The notes under the pieces: generated by a model
What the model was told of the DNA's origin: nothing
The model's input: the letters and a program-made list of their open reading frames with translations, nothing else
Databases searched by the model: none
In this document: positions 1 to 6,619 of the stretch, one piece after another
Numbering within the stretch: position 1 is the stretch's first letter
How the letters are laid out: the number at the start of each line of letters is the position of its first letter
Assembly (NCBI GenBank): GCA_964217345.1
Contig: CAXPJI010000003.1
Coordinates: 1 to 22,489 of the forward strand
Length of the DNA: 22,489 nucleotides
Origin: UBA3478 sp964217345
Lineage (GTDB): Bacteria; Bacteroidota; Bacteroidia; Flavobacteriales; Flavobacteriaceae
Direction: 5' to 3'
Program-made: the position numbers and the translations under genes

Positions 1-264
1 ATATTGCTCAGCAGGTAGCCCAAACGAATCATATCCCATCGGATGCAATACGTTATAACCCTGATGACGCTTAAAGCGCGCATAGATGTCACTAGCAATG
101 TATCCGAGCGGATGACCCACGTGTAAGCCAGCCCCCGAAGGATAAGGAAACATATCTAGCACATAATACTTCGGTTTAGCCGAATGATCCTCTGCTTTAA
201 AAGTTTCATTTTCTGCCCAATAACGCTGCCATTTGGCCTCAATCTCGTTAAAATTATAATTCAT
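1..264 (-). CDS. leuS: Leucyl-tRNA synthetase, N-terminal fragment
   Basis: This is the 5' end of a class I aminoacyl-tRNA synthetase that charges tRNA-Leu in the cytoplasm. The 88 visible codons run off the window start. The translation begins MNYNFNEIEAKWQ and shows the typical LeuRS opening: the WAENETFKA segment, YVLDMFPYPSGAGLHVGHPL with the HIGH-type ATP-binding signature (HVGH, residues 48-51), and then HPMGYDSFGLPAEQ, where the leucine-binding region starts. The reading frame is intact as far as seen. The start at the ATG complementary to 262-264 fits the family N-terminus. It is transcribed divergently from ftsX. A weak -7-like box (TACTTTTA on the minus strand, 287-294) lies about 22 bases upstream. 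The editing domain, KMSKS loop and C-terminus are outside the window. Confidence 0.97.
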   Translation of the reverse strand, partial: MNYNFNEIEAKWQRYWAENETFKAEDHSAKPKYYVLDMFPYPSGAGLHVGHPLGYIASDIYARFKRHQGYNVLHPMGYDSFGLPAEQY

Positions 265-325
265 TTCTGACCGATATTTTGGGCCTTAAAAGTACTGCGA
301 ATAAACCGAGGCTGAAAATCTAGAT

Positions 326-333
326 TTACTTTG
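326..333 (+). promoter_or_regulatory. Possible -7 promoter box for ftsX operon
   Basis: TTACTTTG lies 26 bases before the ftsX ATG and matches the Bacteroidota -7 consensus TAnnTTTG except at the second base. No clear -33 TTTG is seen at the usual distance. It is the best candidate in the 95-base leuS/ftsX divergent gap, but the match is imperfect. Confidence 0.35.
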
Positions 334-359
334 CTAATTTTAGTGCTCCAAAGCAATTC

Positions 360-1238
360 ATGAGCTCCTATATCGCACGTTATGAAAAAAGAAGACTGAG
401 ATCTTCTTATGTCTCTGTAGCCTTGAGTATAACTGTGGTTCTTATTCTTGTAGGACTCCTTTGCACACTTGTATTTAACGCAAGCCGGCTAGGTGATTAT
501 TTTAAGGAGCAACTCATTGTTACCGCTTACTTAAGTCCCAATACCAAAGAGGTCGAGAAAGCTCAATTACTCAAAGGCTTTGAGTTAAACGAAAATACCT
601 TAGCGATCACCTTCATTTCTAAAGAAGAGGCCGCCAAAGATTACAGCGAAGAAATCGGACAAGACTTTGTAGAGTTCCTAGGATTCAATCCACTAAGGGA
701 CGGTGTTGAAATAGCGCTAAAAGCTCCATTTGTGTCCGTCAGTTACATCGACCAACTTGCGACCGATCTAGAGCAAAGACCATTTGTTGAGGAAGTAATT
801 TATGACACTGAATTGTTGGGGTTACTAGAAAGTAACTTTTCTTCAATTCAAAAAGCCCTAGCTGTTGGAGCAGTAATCTTGCTACTGTTCTCCATTCTAC
901 TCATTAATAGTTCGATTAAACTTTCGATTTACTCTAAACGTTTAGTAATCAAAACGCTTCGGCTCGTTGGGGCAAAAAAGGCCTTTATTCGCTGGCCCTT
1001 TATCTGGATAAATTTACGCCTTGGGCTTCTTGGAGCAACCATATCATCAATCCTGCTTACCATCCTCTATTTTGAACTAGACCAGTGGTATCCAAATCTT
1101 AAACTCACAGCAGACTATTATGCTCTTGGAGCCATTATCTCACTGCTGTATTTATTGGGAACGACTATCACGGTCTTTAGCACCTATTTAGCCACTTCAC
1201 GATTCTTATCGCTCAAGGCAACTAACGATTTTGCATAA
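360..1238 (+). CDS. ftsX: Cell division protein FtsX (permease-like subunit of FtsEX)
   Basis: FtsX is the membrane subunit of the FtsEX ABC-type complex, which couples ATP hydrolysis by FtsE to activation of peptidoglycan hydrolases at the septum. The 292-residue protein has the family layout: a cytoplasmic basic N-terminus, a first membrane helix (about residues 18-40), a large extracytoplasmic loop (about 42-160), then three further helices (about 165-185, 218-239, 255-276). Between helices 2 and 3 is the conserved permease segment KTLRLVGAKKAFIRWPF (198-214). ftsE is not adjacent; separation of ftsE and ftsX is, to my knowledge, usual in this phylum. It leads a tight operon with the DUF3098 gene 3 bases downstream. 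Confidence 0.93.
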   Translation: MSSYIARYEKRRLRSSYVSVALSITVVLILVGLLCTLVFNASRLGDYFKEQLIVTAYLSPNTKEVEKAQLLKGFELNENTLAITFISKEEAAKDYSEEIGQDFVEFLGFNPLRDGVEIALKAPFVSVSYIDQLATDLEQRPFVEEVIYDTELLGLLESNFSSIQKALAVGAVILLLFSILLINSSIKLSIYSKRLVIKTLRLVGAKKAFIRWPFIWINLRLGLLGATISSILLTILYFELDQWYPNLKLTADYYALGAIISLLYLLGTTITVFSTYLATSRFLSLKATNDFA

Positions 1239-1241
1239 CCT

Positions 1242-1463
1242 ATGAAACGACCGCTACTAGAGAAAAGAAATTATCAAATAATCATTGCGGGAATTATTTT
1301 AATCGCCCTTGGATTCATACTTATGAGTGGCGGAAGAAGTGATGATCCAGAAGTATTCAATCCGGAGATTTACAATTTCAGAAGAATCAGACTCGCACCC
1401 ACATTAATCATTGTAGGCCTAGCTCTTCAAGCCTATGCTATACTACATAGGCCGAAGAAATGA
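1242..1463 (+). CDS. DUF3098 family small membrane protein
   Basis: This 73-residue protein has two predicted membrane helices (about residues 13-29 and 51-68) separated by a short polar loop. The loop carries the DUF3098 signature: GFILMSGG, then SDDPEVFNPEIYNFRRIRLAP. No function is known for the family. The gene sits between ftsX and uppP, three bases after ftsX and overlapping the uppP start by four bases (ATGA), so translational coupling is likely. A membrane or envelope role is inferred only from topology and neighbours. The family assignment rests on recalled motif similarity, and the protein length is normal for it. Confidence 0.85.
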   Translation: MKRPLLEKRNYQIIIAGIILIALGFILMSGGRSDDPEVFNPEIYNFRRIRLAPTLIIVGLALQAYAILHRPKK

Positions 1464-2242
1464 GTGTTATTGAATCCTTAATACTTGGTCTGATTCAAGG
1501 CCTAACCGAATTTTTACCCGTCTCTTCAAGTGGTCATTTAGAATTAGCTAAGGCTTTATTGGGAAGCGAAGCACTGCCCAAAGAAAGCCTACTTGTTACG
1601 GTAATCCTTCATTTCGCTACCGCACTAAGCACCCTTTTCTTATTTCGAAAAGATGTATGGGCGATCATTCAAAAAACACTTTCTAAAGATCCATCTTCAA
1701 TAATATTCACCTTTTCTATCGTTCTGTCGATGCTCCCTGCAGCAGCTGTTGGTTTTTTCTTCGAAGATCTCATCGACTCTTTTTTCTCGGGTAATCTCAC
1801 CCTAGTGGGGATGATGCTCATCTTAACCGCCCTTTTACTGGTGATCGCAGATCGAAGCAAGGCAAGTCAAAAGTCGCTTAATTACAGAGATGCCTTTTTA
1901 ATCGGTATCGCCCAAGCGATTGCAATTCTACCAGGCATATCAAGAAGCGGAGCGACCATTTCAACTTCAGTCATTTTAGGGCTCGACAAGTCTGAGGCGG
2001 CGCGTTTTTCTTTTCTAATGGTGGTTCCTCTTATCTTCGGTAAGATTGCTAAAGATCTGTTGAGCGGATCTATTTTCAGCACTGAAATCGAAACAGTACC
2101 GCTAATCTTAGGCTTTCTGAGTGCCTTCTTCTCAGGAATTATCGCTTGTAAATGGATGATTGCACTTGTGAAGAAAAGCAAGCTTACCTATTTCGCGGTC
2201 TATTGTGTTATAGCAGGTGTTTCAGCTCTAATATTTTTATAA
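1460..2242 (+). CDS. uppP: Undecaprenyl-diphosphatase UppP/BacA
   Basis: This integral membrane phosphatase hydrolyses undecaprenyl diphosphate to undecaprenyl phosphate, recycling the lipid carrier for peptidoglycan and other surface glycans. At 260 residues and very hydrophobic it fits the BacA/UppP family. Motif 1 reads GLTEFLPVSSSGHLEL (residues 14-29) with Glu17 and His26. Motif 2 is PGISRSGATIS (158-168) with the catalytic Arg162. The first Glu of the E. coli EGLTE motif is Gln13 here. The start overlaps the DUF3098 stop as ATGA and truB follows after 3 bases, so it belongs to the ftsX operon. Several overlapping minus-strand reading frames are hydrophobicity shadows. Confidence 0.96.
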   Translation: MSVIESLILGLIQGLTEFLPVSSSGHLELAKALLGSEALPKESLLVTVILHFATALSTLFLFRKDVWAIIQKTLSKDPSSIIFTFSIVLSMLPAAAVGFFFEDLIDSFFSGNLTLVGMMLILTALLLVIADRSKASQKSLNYRDAFLIGIAQAIAILPGISRSGATISTSVILGLDKSEAARFSFLMVVPLIFGKIAKDLLSGSIFSTEIETVPLILGFLSAFFSGIIACKWMIALVKKSKLTYFAVYCVIAGVSALIFL

Positions 2243-2245
2243 TTA

Positions 2246-2965
2246 ATGGATAACCTTGGCGAATTAAGTACCGAACAATGGCTCGAAGGTCAACTCCTTC
2301 TGGTTGATAAACCCCTCGGATGGAGTTCGTTTCAAGCTGTAAACGCCATAAAATGGGCTCTCTTAAAAAAACTAAAATTAAAGAAGATCAAAATTGGACA
2401 TGCAGGTACACTAGATCCATTAGCTAGTGGACTGCTAATTATCTGCGTAGGAAAGTTCACTAAACGGATACCCACTTTTCAAGGTCAAATAAAAACCTAC
2501 ACGGGAACGATTTCAATTGGGAACACCACTCCTTCGTATGATCTAGAAACCGAATTTGACAATACCTTTGAAACCACTCATATTAGTATCTCAGATCTTC
2601 AAGAAAAAACCAGTCAATTTACTGGCGAAATAGAGCAGATTCCTCCACTATTTTCTGCACTTAAAAAAGACGGGAAACGCCTATACGAATACGCTCGACA
2701 AGGTCAAGATACTGAGATTCAACCTAGAAAAATTGAAATTCACTCCTTCGAGATTGATCCTTCTAGATTCGATTCAAAAAAGGAAGTCGACTTTGAGGTG
2801 GTCTGCTCAAAGGGAACCTATATCAGATCCCTAGCACATGACTACGGTAAGGCGCTCGAATCTGGAGCCCATCTTAGCGCTCTTCGCAGAACTAAAATAG
2901 GAGAATACGAGGTAGCTGATGCTTTAACCCCTGAAGAGATTAAAGAAAGCTTATGCGTGAATTAG
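2246..2965 (+). CDS. truB: tRNA pseudouridine(55) synthase TruB
   Basis: TruB converts uridine 55 of the tRNA T-loop to pseudouridine. The 239-residue protein shows the family order: LLVDKPLGWSSF (residues 18-29), the catalytic loop GHAGTLDPLASGLL (51-64) with nucleophile Asp57, YTGTISIG in the core, IPPLFSALKKDGKRLYEYAR, and CSKGTYIRSLAHDYG for substrate binding. It is shorter than E. coli TruB because the C-terminal PUA-like extension is missing; short versions are common in this phylum. It follows uppP by 3 bases, and its last 13 bases overlap the next gene in another frame. Confidence 0.96.
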   Translation: MDNLGELSTEQWLEGQLLLVDKPLGWSSFQAVNAIKWALLKKLKLKKIKIGHAGTLDPLASGLLIICVGKFTKRIPTFQGQIKTYTGTISIGNTTPSYDLETEFDNTFETTHISISDLQEKTSQFTGEIEQIPPLFSALKKDGKRLYEYARQGQDTEIQPRKIEIHSFEIDPSRFDSKKEVDFEVVCSKGTYIRSLAHDYGKALESGAHLSALRRTKIGEYEVADALTPEEIKESLCVN

Positions 2966-3654
2966 TCAGAAGAGCACAGCGGATCGCCCGAGTAATCACT
3001 GGGGCTTTGATGATTCTCATAAGTATACTTTTATTTGGGTATAGTATTGAGTTAAATCTCAATCGCGATGAAATGATAAACGTCATCGAAGATCCCGAAC
3101 CTGACTTTTTCAAAAAATTGGAGGAAAAACGATTCGAAGCTTTTAAAGTAGAAACGAATAAAGCATCTAACGAAGCTGGAAAAGAATCTGAATATGAAGA
3201 CCCCGAGCCGTTGGCTTCTTTAGAGAGCCTCGAGGCAGGAAAAGACTATTCAAAAATGGCTGCCGAAATGGCCGCCGGTTCTGGGATTGGAGCCTTAAGT
3301 CAGGAAATCGAGGATCGTATCAATCGAATGAAGGAGAATGCCCCGCCAAAAGGACAACCCATAAAATTAGCCAAACGAACGACCATTAGTTACAATTTAA
3401 AGGGTCGCGTACACCGCGAACTTCCAGTGCCAGTATATAAATGCTTAGAAGGGGGTGAAATCGTCATCAATGTTGCAGTAGATAATCGAGGTAGCGTTGT
3501 AGATGCCTGGTTCAGTCCTGAATTCTCATCAACAAGTAACGGATGCCTAGTAGACAACGCCATAGAATACGCTAAACTTTCACGTTTTCAAGAGTCTGGT
3601 AAGCCCTATCAAAAAGGAACGATAACCTATTTATTTCCGGCCAAGGAGGACTAA
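2953..3654 (+). CDS. TonB C-terminal domain protein
   Basis: This 233-residue protein has a basic cytoplasmic N-terminus, one membrane helix (about residues 12-31), a long charged and acidic periplasmic stretch (about 35-150) and a C-terminal TonB-like domain (about 157-229) with the typical pattern GEIVINVAVDNRGSVVDAW followed by CLVDNAIEYAKLSRF. The acidic linker contains EDPEP twice (46-50 and 82-86). It lacks the Pro-Lys-rich spacer of classical TonB, so it may not energise outer-membrane receptors directly. No exbB or exbD is nearby. The start overlaps truB by 13 bases. The 3' end overlaps the convergent thioredoxin-like gene by 24 bases. Confidence 0.8.
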   Translation: MRELVRRAQRIARVITGALMILISILLFGYSIELNLNRDEMINVIEDPEPDFFKKLEEKRFEAFKVETNKASNEAGKESEYEDPEPLASLESLEAGKDYSKMAAEMAAGSGIGALSQEIEDRINRMKENAPPKGQPIKLAKRTTISYNLKGRVHRELPVPVYKCLEGGEIVINVAVDNRGSVVDAWFSPEFSSTSNGCLVDNAIEYAKLSRFQESGKPYQKGTITYLFPAKED

Positions 3655-4185
3655 CAATTCTAAAATAATCTGTCTTCCCTTATTCTCATTATACCACTGC
3701 TGTAACTGCTCCCTCGCAGTCGCATCGAGCTTACCGTGCTGAGTTTTGTAATCATCGATCAATTTGGTAGCACCTACAGGTCGTGGCCCCCAACTATCTA
3801 CAGTGTCTCTCGAATATTGAATAAGTTTAGGAATCGACTGAGCACCTCCCGTCAAAAATTGATTCATCAGATCAAGGTTCTCGTCTCTAAGTAGGATTTC
3901 TAACTCGAGACCGGGGTGTATTTCGGCAATTTTAGCCATTAAAGGCAATGAAGGCGCCGCATCACCACACCAAGGCTCAGTGAGTACAACCCATCTTATA
4001 GGTGCTTTTTGTTCTTTGAGCCAATCTATCTCCTGATCAGTGAGCTTTGCTTGTTTTTCCCAACGCTTTATACGTTGCCAATTAAGCTGTGTGTATTCTA
4101 GATAAGCCGGTTCTGTATGTCCGCCAGTGGTTCTATTCTCATCTACTAAACGCTTGTGTAATTCTTTGTACTCGCTATAATTCAT
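3631..4185 (-). CDS. Thioredoxin family protein with single-cysteine WCGD site
   Basis: The 184-residue protein has a helical N-terminal part (about 1-60) followed by a thioredoxin fold. The beta strand WVVLTEPWCGDAAPSLPLM (65-83) places WCGD at the active-site position, with one cysteine (Cys73) and no resolving cysteine. The cis-proline region is SIPKLIQY (117-124, Pro119). This matches the Thioredoxin_9-like group of bacterial proteins. There is no signal peptide, so it is probably cytoplasmic. A classical dithiol exchange is unlikely with one Cys; a monothiol or structural role is inferred. It is a single-gene unit, convergent with the TonB-like gene and divergent from tag. Confidence 0.82.
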   Translation of the reverse strand: MNYSEYKELHKRLVDENRTTGGHTEPAYLEYTQLNWQRIKRWEKQAKLTDQEIDWLKEQKAPIRWVVLTEPWCGDAAPSLPLMAKIAEIHPGLELEILLRDENLDLMNQFLTGGAQSIPKLIQYSRDTVDSWGPRPVGATKLIDDYKTQHGKLDATAREQLQQWYNENKGRQIILELLVLLGRK

Positions 4186-4204
4186 CTCGAATTTTCGTTG
4201 ACTG

Positions 4205-4212
4205 TAAAGATA
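4205..4212 (-). promoter_or_regulatory. Possible -7 box for thioredoxin-like gene
   Basis: On the minus strand this reads TATCTTTA, one base off TAnnTTTG, and lies 19 bases before the start codon. No convincing -33 element is seen. Confidence 0.3.
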
Positions 4213-4228
4213 ATGCAGTTCAGTGGCT

Positions 4229-4236
4229 TAGCTTTA
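4229..4236 (+). promoter_or_regulatory. Possible -7 box for tag
   Basis: TAGCTTTA is one base off TAnnTTTG and lies 20 bases before the tag ATG at 4257. It supports the short form of Tag, because a longer form beginning upstream would contain its own promoter. No -33 element is evident. Confidence 0.3.
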
Positions 4237-4256
4237 CACCTATCAAACAACCACTT

Positions 4257-4817
4257 ATGCAAAGTAGATGCCACTGGTGCGGTGAAGACCCTCTGTATAT
4301 TGATTACCACGACAACGAATGGGGCAGGCCCAATAGAGACGACCAAAAGCTTTTTGAGAGTTTAATTTTAGAAAGCTTTCAGTCAGGGTTAAGCTGGATC
4401 ACCATCTTAAGAAAAAGAGAATATTTTCGAAAAGCATTCGACAACTTCAATGCGGAGAAAATTGCGACCTACAACCTAAAAGATGTAGAGCGATTAATGT
4501 CTGATAAGAACATCATCAGGAATCGCCTGAAGATTGAGGCGACCATTCAAAATGCTAAGAGCTTACTTTCTTTAAATAAAGAGGGCATAACCTTAAGTCA
4601 GTTTGTTTGGGAAGTAACCGACGAAAAGGTTCTTCAACCAAAGTTTGCAGACTCAAGAGAGCTTCCTTCTACAACAATAGAGGCAAAGGCGCTTTCAAAG
4701 AAATTTAAAAAAGCGAACTTCATGTTTATGGGTCCCGTGGTGTGCTATGCCTTTATGCAGGCCAACGGTTTAACCAACGACCATAGTCTAGAATGTTTCT
4801 TACATCAATCCGTTTAG
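4257..4817 (+). CDS. tag: DNA-3-methyladenine glycosylase I
   Basis: Tag removes 3-methyladenine from alkylated DNA as the first step of base excision repair. The open frame extends back to 4089, but the family N-terminus begins at the ATG at 4257 (MQSRCHWCG), giving 186 residues against 187 in E. coli. The zinc-snap ligands are present: Cys5, His18 (in YHDNEWG), His176 and Cys180 (in NDHSLEC). The helix-hairpin-helix glycosylase core shows LESFQSGLSWITILRKR (38-54) with the conserved Glu39, and later FMFMGPVVCYAFMQANGL. It stands alone, divergent from the thioredoxin-like gene and overlapping the DUF3127 gene tail to tail by four bases. Confidence 0.96.
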   Translation: MQSRCHWCGEDPLYIDYHDNEWGRPNRDDQKLFESLILESFQSGLSWITILRKREYFRKAFDNFNAEKIATYNLKDVERLMSDKNIIRNRLKIEATIQNAKSLLSLNKEGITLSQFVWEVTDEKVLQPKFADSRELPSTTIEAKALSKKFKKANFMFMGPVVCYAFMQANGLTNDHSLECFLHQSV

Positions 4818-5200
4818 AAAGGGAGATCGTCAAAGTCTTCCTCGCTGGTCTGATCAGCTGCTGGGAAGCTATCTAGAGGAGGTAGTGGAGGCATTCCGCT
4901 ATCTGATGTTGCTGCAGGAGCAGATTGTTGAGCTTCAATCCTCCAGCCTTGAATCGAATTGAAATACTTTACCTCTCCTTGAGGAGAAGTCCACTCACGA
5001 CCTTTAAGATTAATACCTACGGTAACCTTTTGACCTGGAGAAAATTGAGATAATAAATCACATTTATCTTGAATGAACTCTACCAGTAAATCTTGTGGAT
5101 ATTGCTCTTCGGTGGTAACCACTATTTCGCGCTTTCTAAAGCCATTTGCACCGTAAGTTTTGGTTTCTCCTATTAATTTGATACTTCCTTGTAATTCCAT
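4814..5200 (-). CDS. DUF3127 protein with SSB-like C-terminal tip
   Basis: This 128-residue protein has a compact N-terminal domain (about 1-90) typical of DUF3127: GSIKLIGETKTYGANGFRKREIVV, then EQYPQDLLVEFIQDKCDLL and GREWTSPQGEVKYFNSIQGWRI. The strand pattern suggests an OB-like barrel, which is an inference. A disordered Pro/Ser/Ala-rich linker (about 91-114) follows. The last residues are EEDFDDLPF, matching the acidic DDLPF tip that SSB uses to recruit repair and replication proteins. The bona fide SSB in this window (17999-18436) ends DDDLPF. The gene is last in the greA-HIT-DUF3127 operon, 3 bases after the HIT gene. Function is unproven; a nucleic-acid link is plausible. Confidence 0.85.
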   Translation of the reverse strand: MELQGSIKLIGETKTYGANGFRKREIVVTTEEQYPQDLLVEFIQDKCDLLSQFSPGQKVTVGINLKGREWTSPQGEVKYFNSIQGWRIEAQQSAPAATSDSGMPPLPPLDSFPAADQTSEEDFDDLPF

Positions 5201-5203
5201 GAT

Positions 5204-5605
5204 CTAGTTTTGAGATTTATAGGCCTCTGCAATATCAGCCGCTAAGCTCTGAAAGGCTTCTGGGGTTAGATTTTCTTTATGTGTGAATTGTGCGTTCTTC
5301 ATCTCATTAAGCGGAATAAGATGAACATGGACATGAGGTACTTCTAGCCCAATAACTGAAAGACCTACACGTTTGCACTCGACGACCTTTTCAATAGCCT
5401 TAGCAACTGAATAAGAGAACTGCATAAGGTCAGTATACTCATCTATGGATAAATCAAAAAGTCGATTCGTTTCTTTTTTAGGGATACACAGGGTATGTCC
5501 TTTGGCGTTTGGATTGATATCTAAAAATGCCAAAAAGTCTTGATTTTCAGCAACCTTATACGAGGGTATTTCTCCAGAAATAATCTTTGAAAAAATAGTT
5601 GCCAT
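5204..5605 (-). CDS. HIT family (histidine triad) nucleotide-binding protein
   Basis: HIT proteins hydrolyse or transfer nucleoside phosphoramidates and related compounds. This 133-residue protein opens with the HinT-type start ATIFSKIISGEIPSYKV (2-18), continues with FLAFLDINPNAKGHTL, and has the catalytic triad motif HVHVHLIPL (91-99; His91, His93, His95). The substrate cannot be told from sequence. The start codon overlaps the greA stop by one base (TAATG), so translation is probably coupled. The pairing of greA with a HIT gene recurs in Bacteroidota genomes as far as I recall. Confidence 0.93.
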   Translation of the reverse strand: MATIFSKIISGEIPSYKVAENQDFLAFLDINPNAKGHTLCIPKKETNRLFDLSIDEYTDLMQFSYSVAKAIEKVVECKRVGLSVIGLEVPHVHVHLIPLNEMKNAQFTHKENLTPEAFQSLAADIAEAYKSQN

Positions 5606-6081
5606 TAAGATCTTGTAATTTTTACTACTTCAAATTCGATTTTACCGCTAGGTACTTGAATCTCTGCCGTATCACCAACAGCCTTACCTAGAAGTCCTTT
5701 GCCAATAGGAGAATTCACTGAAATCTTACCAGTCTTGAGGTCTGCCTCACTTTCAGCTACTAATGTATAGGTCATTTCTTGACCATTAACCTTATTCTTG
5801 ATTGTAACCGTTGACAATACTAAGACTTTAGAGTTGTCTAATTGTGATTCATCAATGATACGAGCCTTGGCCAAAGTTTCTTCAAGCTTAGAAATTCTCA
5901 TTTCTAAAAGTCCTTGAGCTTCTTTCGCCGCATCATACTCGGCATTTTCTGACAAATCTCCTTTATCTCTTGCGTCTGCTATAGCCTGCGAAGCCTTTGG
6001 ACGCTCGATATCTTTCAATTGATTTAACTCGTCTTTCAGTTTTTGCAAACCTTCTTTCGTGTAATAAGCTACTTTTGCCAT
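5605..6081 (-). CDS. greA: Transcription elongation factor GreA
   Basis: GreA enters the RNA polymerase secondary channel and stimulates cleavage of backtracked transcripts. The frame is open back to 6138, but the family start is MAKVAYYTKEGLQKL at 6081, giving 158 residues, the usual length. An alternative ATG two codons earlier (MTMAK) is possible. The N-terminal coiled coil (about 1-75) carries the tip motif ARDKGDLSENAEYDAAKEAQ with acidic Asp42 and Glu45. The C-terminal FKBP-like domain includes SVNSPIGKGLLGKAVGD. It heads the greA-HIT-DUF3127 operon. Confidence 0.95.
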   Translation of the reverse strand: MAKVAYYTKEGLQKLKDELNQLKDIERPKASQAIADARDKGDLSENAEYDAAKEAQGLLEMRISKLEETLAKARIIDESQLDNSKVLVLSTVTIKNKVNGQEMTYTLVAESEADLKTGKISVNSPIGKGLLGKAVGDTAEIQVPSGKIEFEVVKITRS

Positions 6082-6135
6082 GGTCATAACAATTAAAAAA
6101 TCCTCAAGACGATGTATGAGTCGAGAGGATTGAAT

Positions 6136-6143
6136 CAAAGATA
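6136..6143 (-). promoter_or_regulatory. -7 promoter box for the greA operon
   Basis: The minus strand reads TATCTTTG, an exact TAnnTTTG match, about 54 bases upstream of the greA start. The placement supports the shorter GreA start at 6081, since a start at 6138 would lie inside the box. No clear -33 TTTG is visible. Confidence 0.55.
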
Positions 6144-6167
6144 CAAAATTCTAAAGAGTCTCGAAAG

Positions 6168-6614
6168 TTGCGAATACCTATTAAATTTATTGCCCTTTTT
6201 CTTTTTCTCATTGTATGTAGCTGTGAATCAACCACTCCTATTCAAAATCCATTTTTGCCAAAGGCCTCCTTTGATGTTCAAATCGACCTAAACCTTCCAC
6301 TCTATAGTCCGCTTCAAAACACAGGGAATTCGGTCACGCTCCCAAGCAACCTTGGGGGGATAAAGGGAATTCACATTACCAACGTAGGATTCTCGACATT
6401 TAGGGCCTTCGAAGTATCATGTCCAAATCACACCCCCAGTTCTTGTTCATCCACTGAATTGCAAGGAAGTCAAGTCAACTGCCAATGCGAAGATCAATTG
6501 AGTTACAGCATATTTACCGGCCAATTGCTTAATCGTCAAGGTTCAGAAACCTTATTCGACCTTACTGAATATCAGGTAAGAACCGAGGGCAATACGCTCT
6601 ATATTTTTAATTAA
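6168..6614 (+). CDS. Lipoprotein with degenerate Rieske-like region
   Basis: This 148-residue protein starts at a TTG codon; no in-frame ATG precedes it in the divergent gap with greA. A lipoprotein signal peptide (about 1-18) ends in IVCSC with Cys19 as the probable lipidated residue. The mature part has the motif NPFLP, then a beta-rich region with CPNH (85-88), Cys93 and CQCED (105-109) followed by SIFTGQ. The spacing and final FTGQ recall the Rieske loop pattern CxH...CPCHGSxFdxxG. However, the second histidine position is Glu108 and the first motif is CxxH, so a canonical [2Fe-2S] cluster seems unlikely. I recall similar proteins next to greA in other flavobacteria. Function is unknown. 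Confidence 0.72.
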   Translation: MRIPIKFIALFLFLIVCSCESTTPIQNPFLPKASFDVQIDLNLPLYSPLQNTGNSVTLPSNLGGIKGIHITNVGFSTFRAFEVSCPNHTPSSCSSTELQGSQVNCQCEDQLSYSIFTGQLLNRQGSETLFDLTEYQVRTEGNTLYIFN

Positions 6615-6619
6615 GCGTT

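Noticed and set aside
1669..2181. Two minus-strand ORFs within uppP
   Set aside because: They are antisense shadows of a hydrophobic gene with no recognisable domain.
4089..4256. 56-codon upstream extension of tag
   Set aside because: The extension overlaps the start of the divergent thioredoxin-like gene and its candidate promoter, while the ATG at 4257 gives the family N-terminus and length.
6082..6138. 19-codon upstream extension of greA
   Set aside because: It would include the -7 box TATCTTTG; GreA homologues begin at MAKV.
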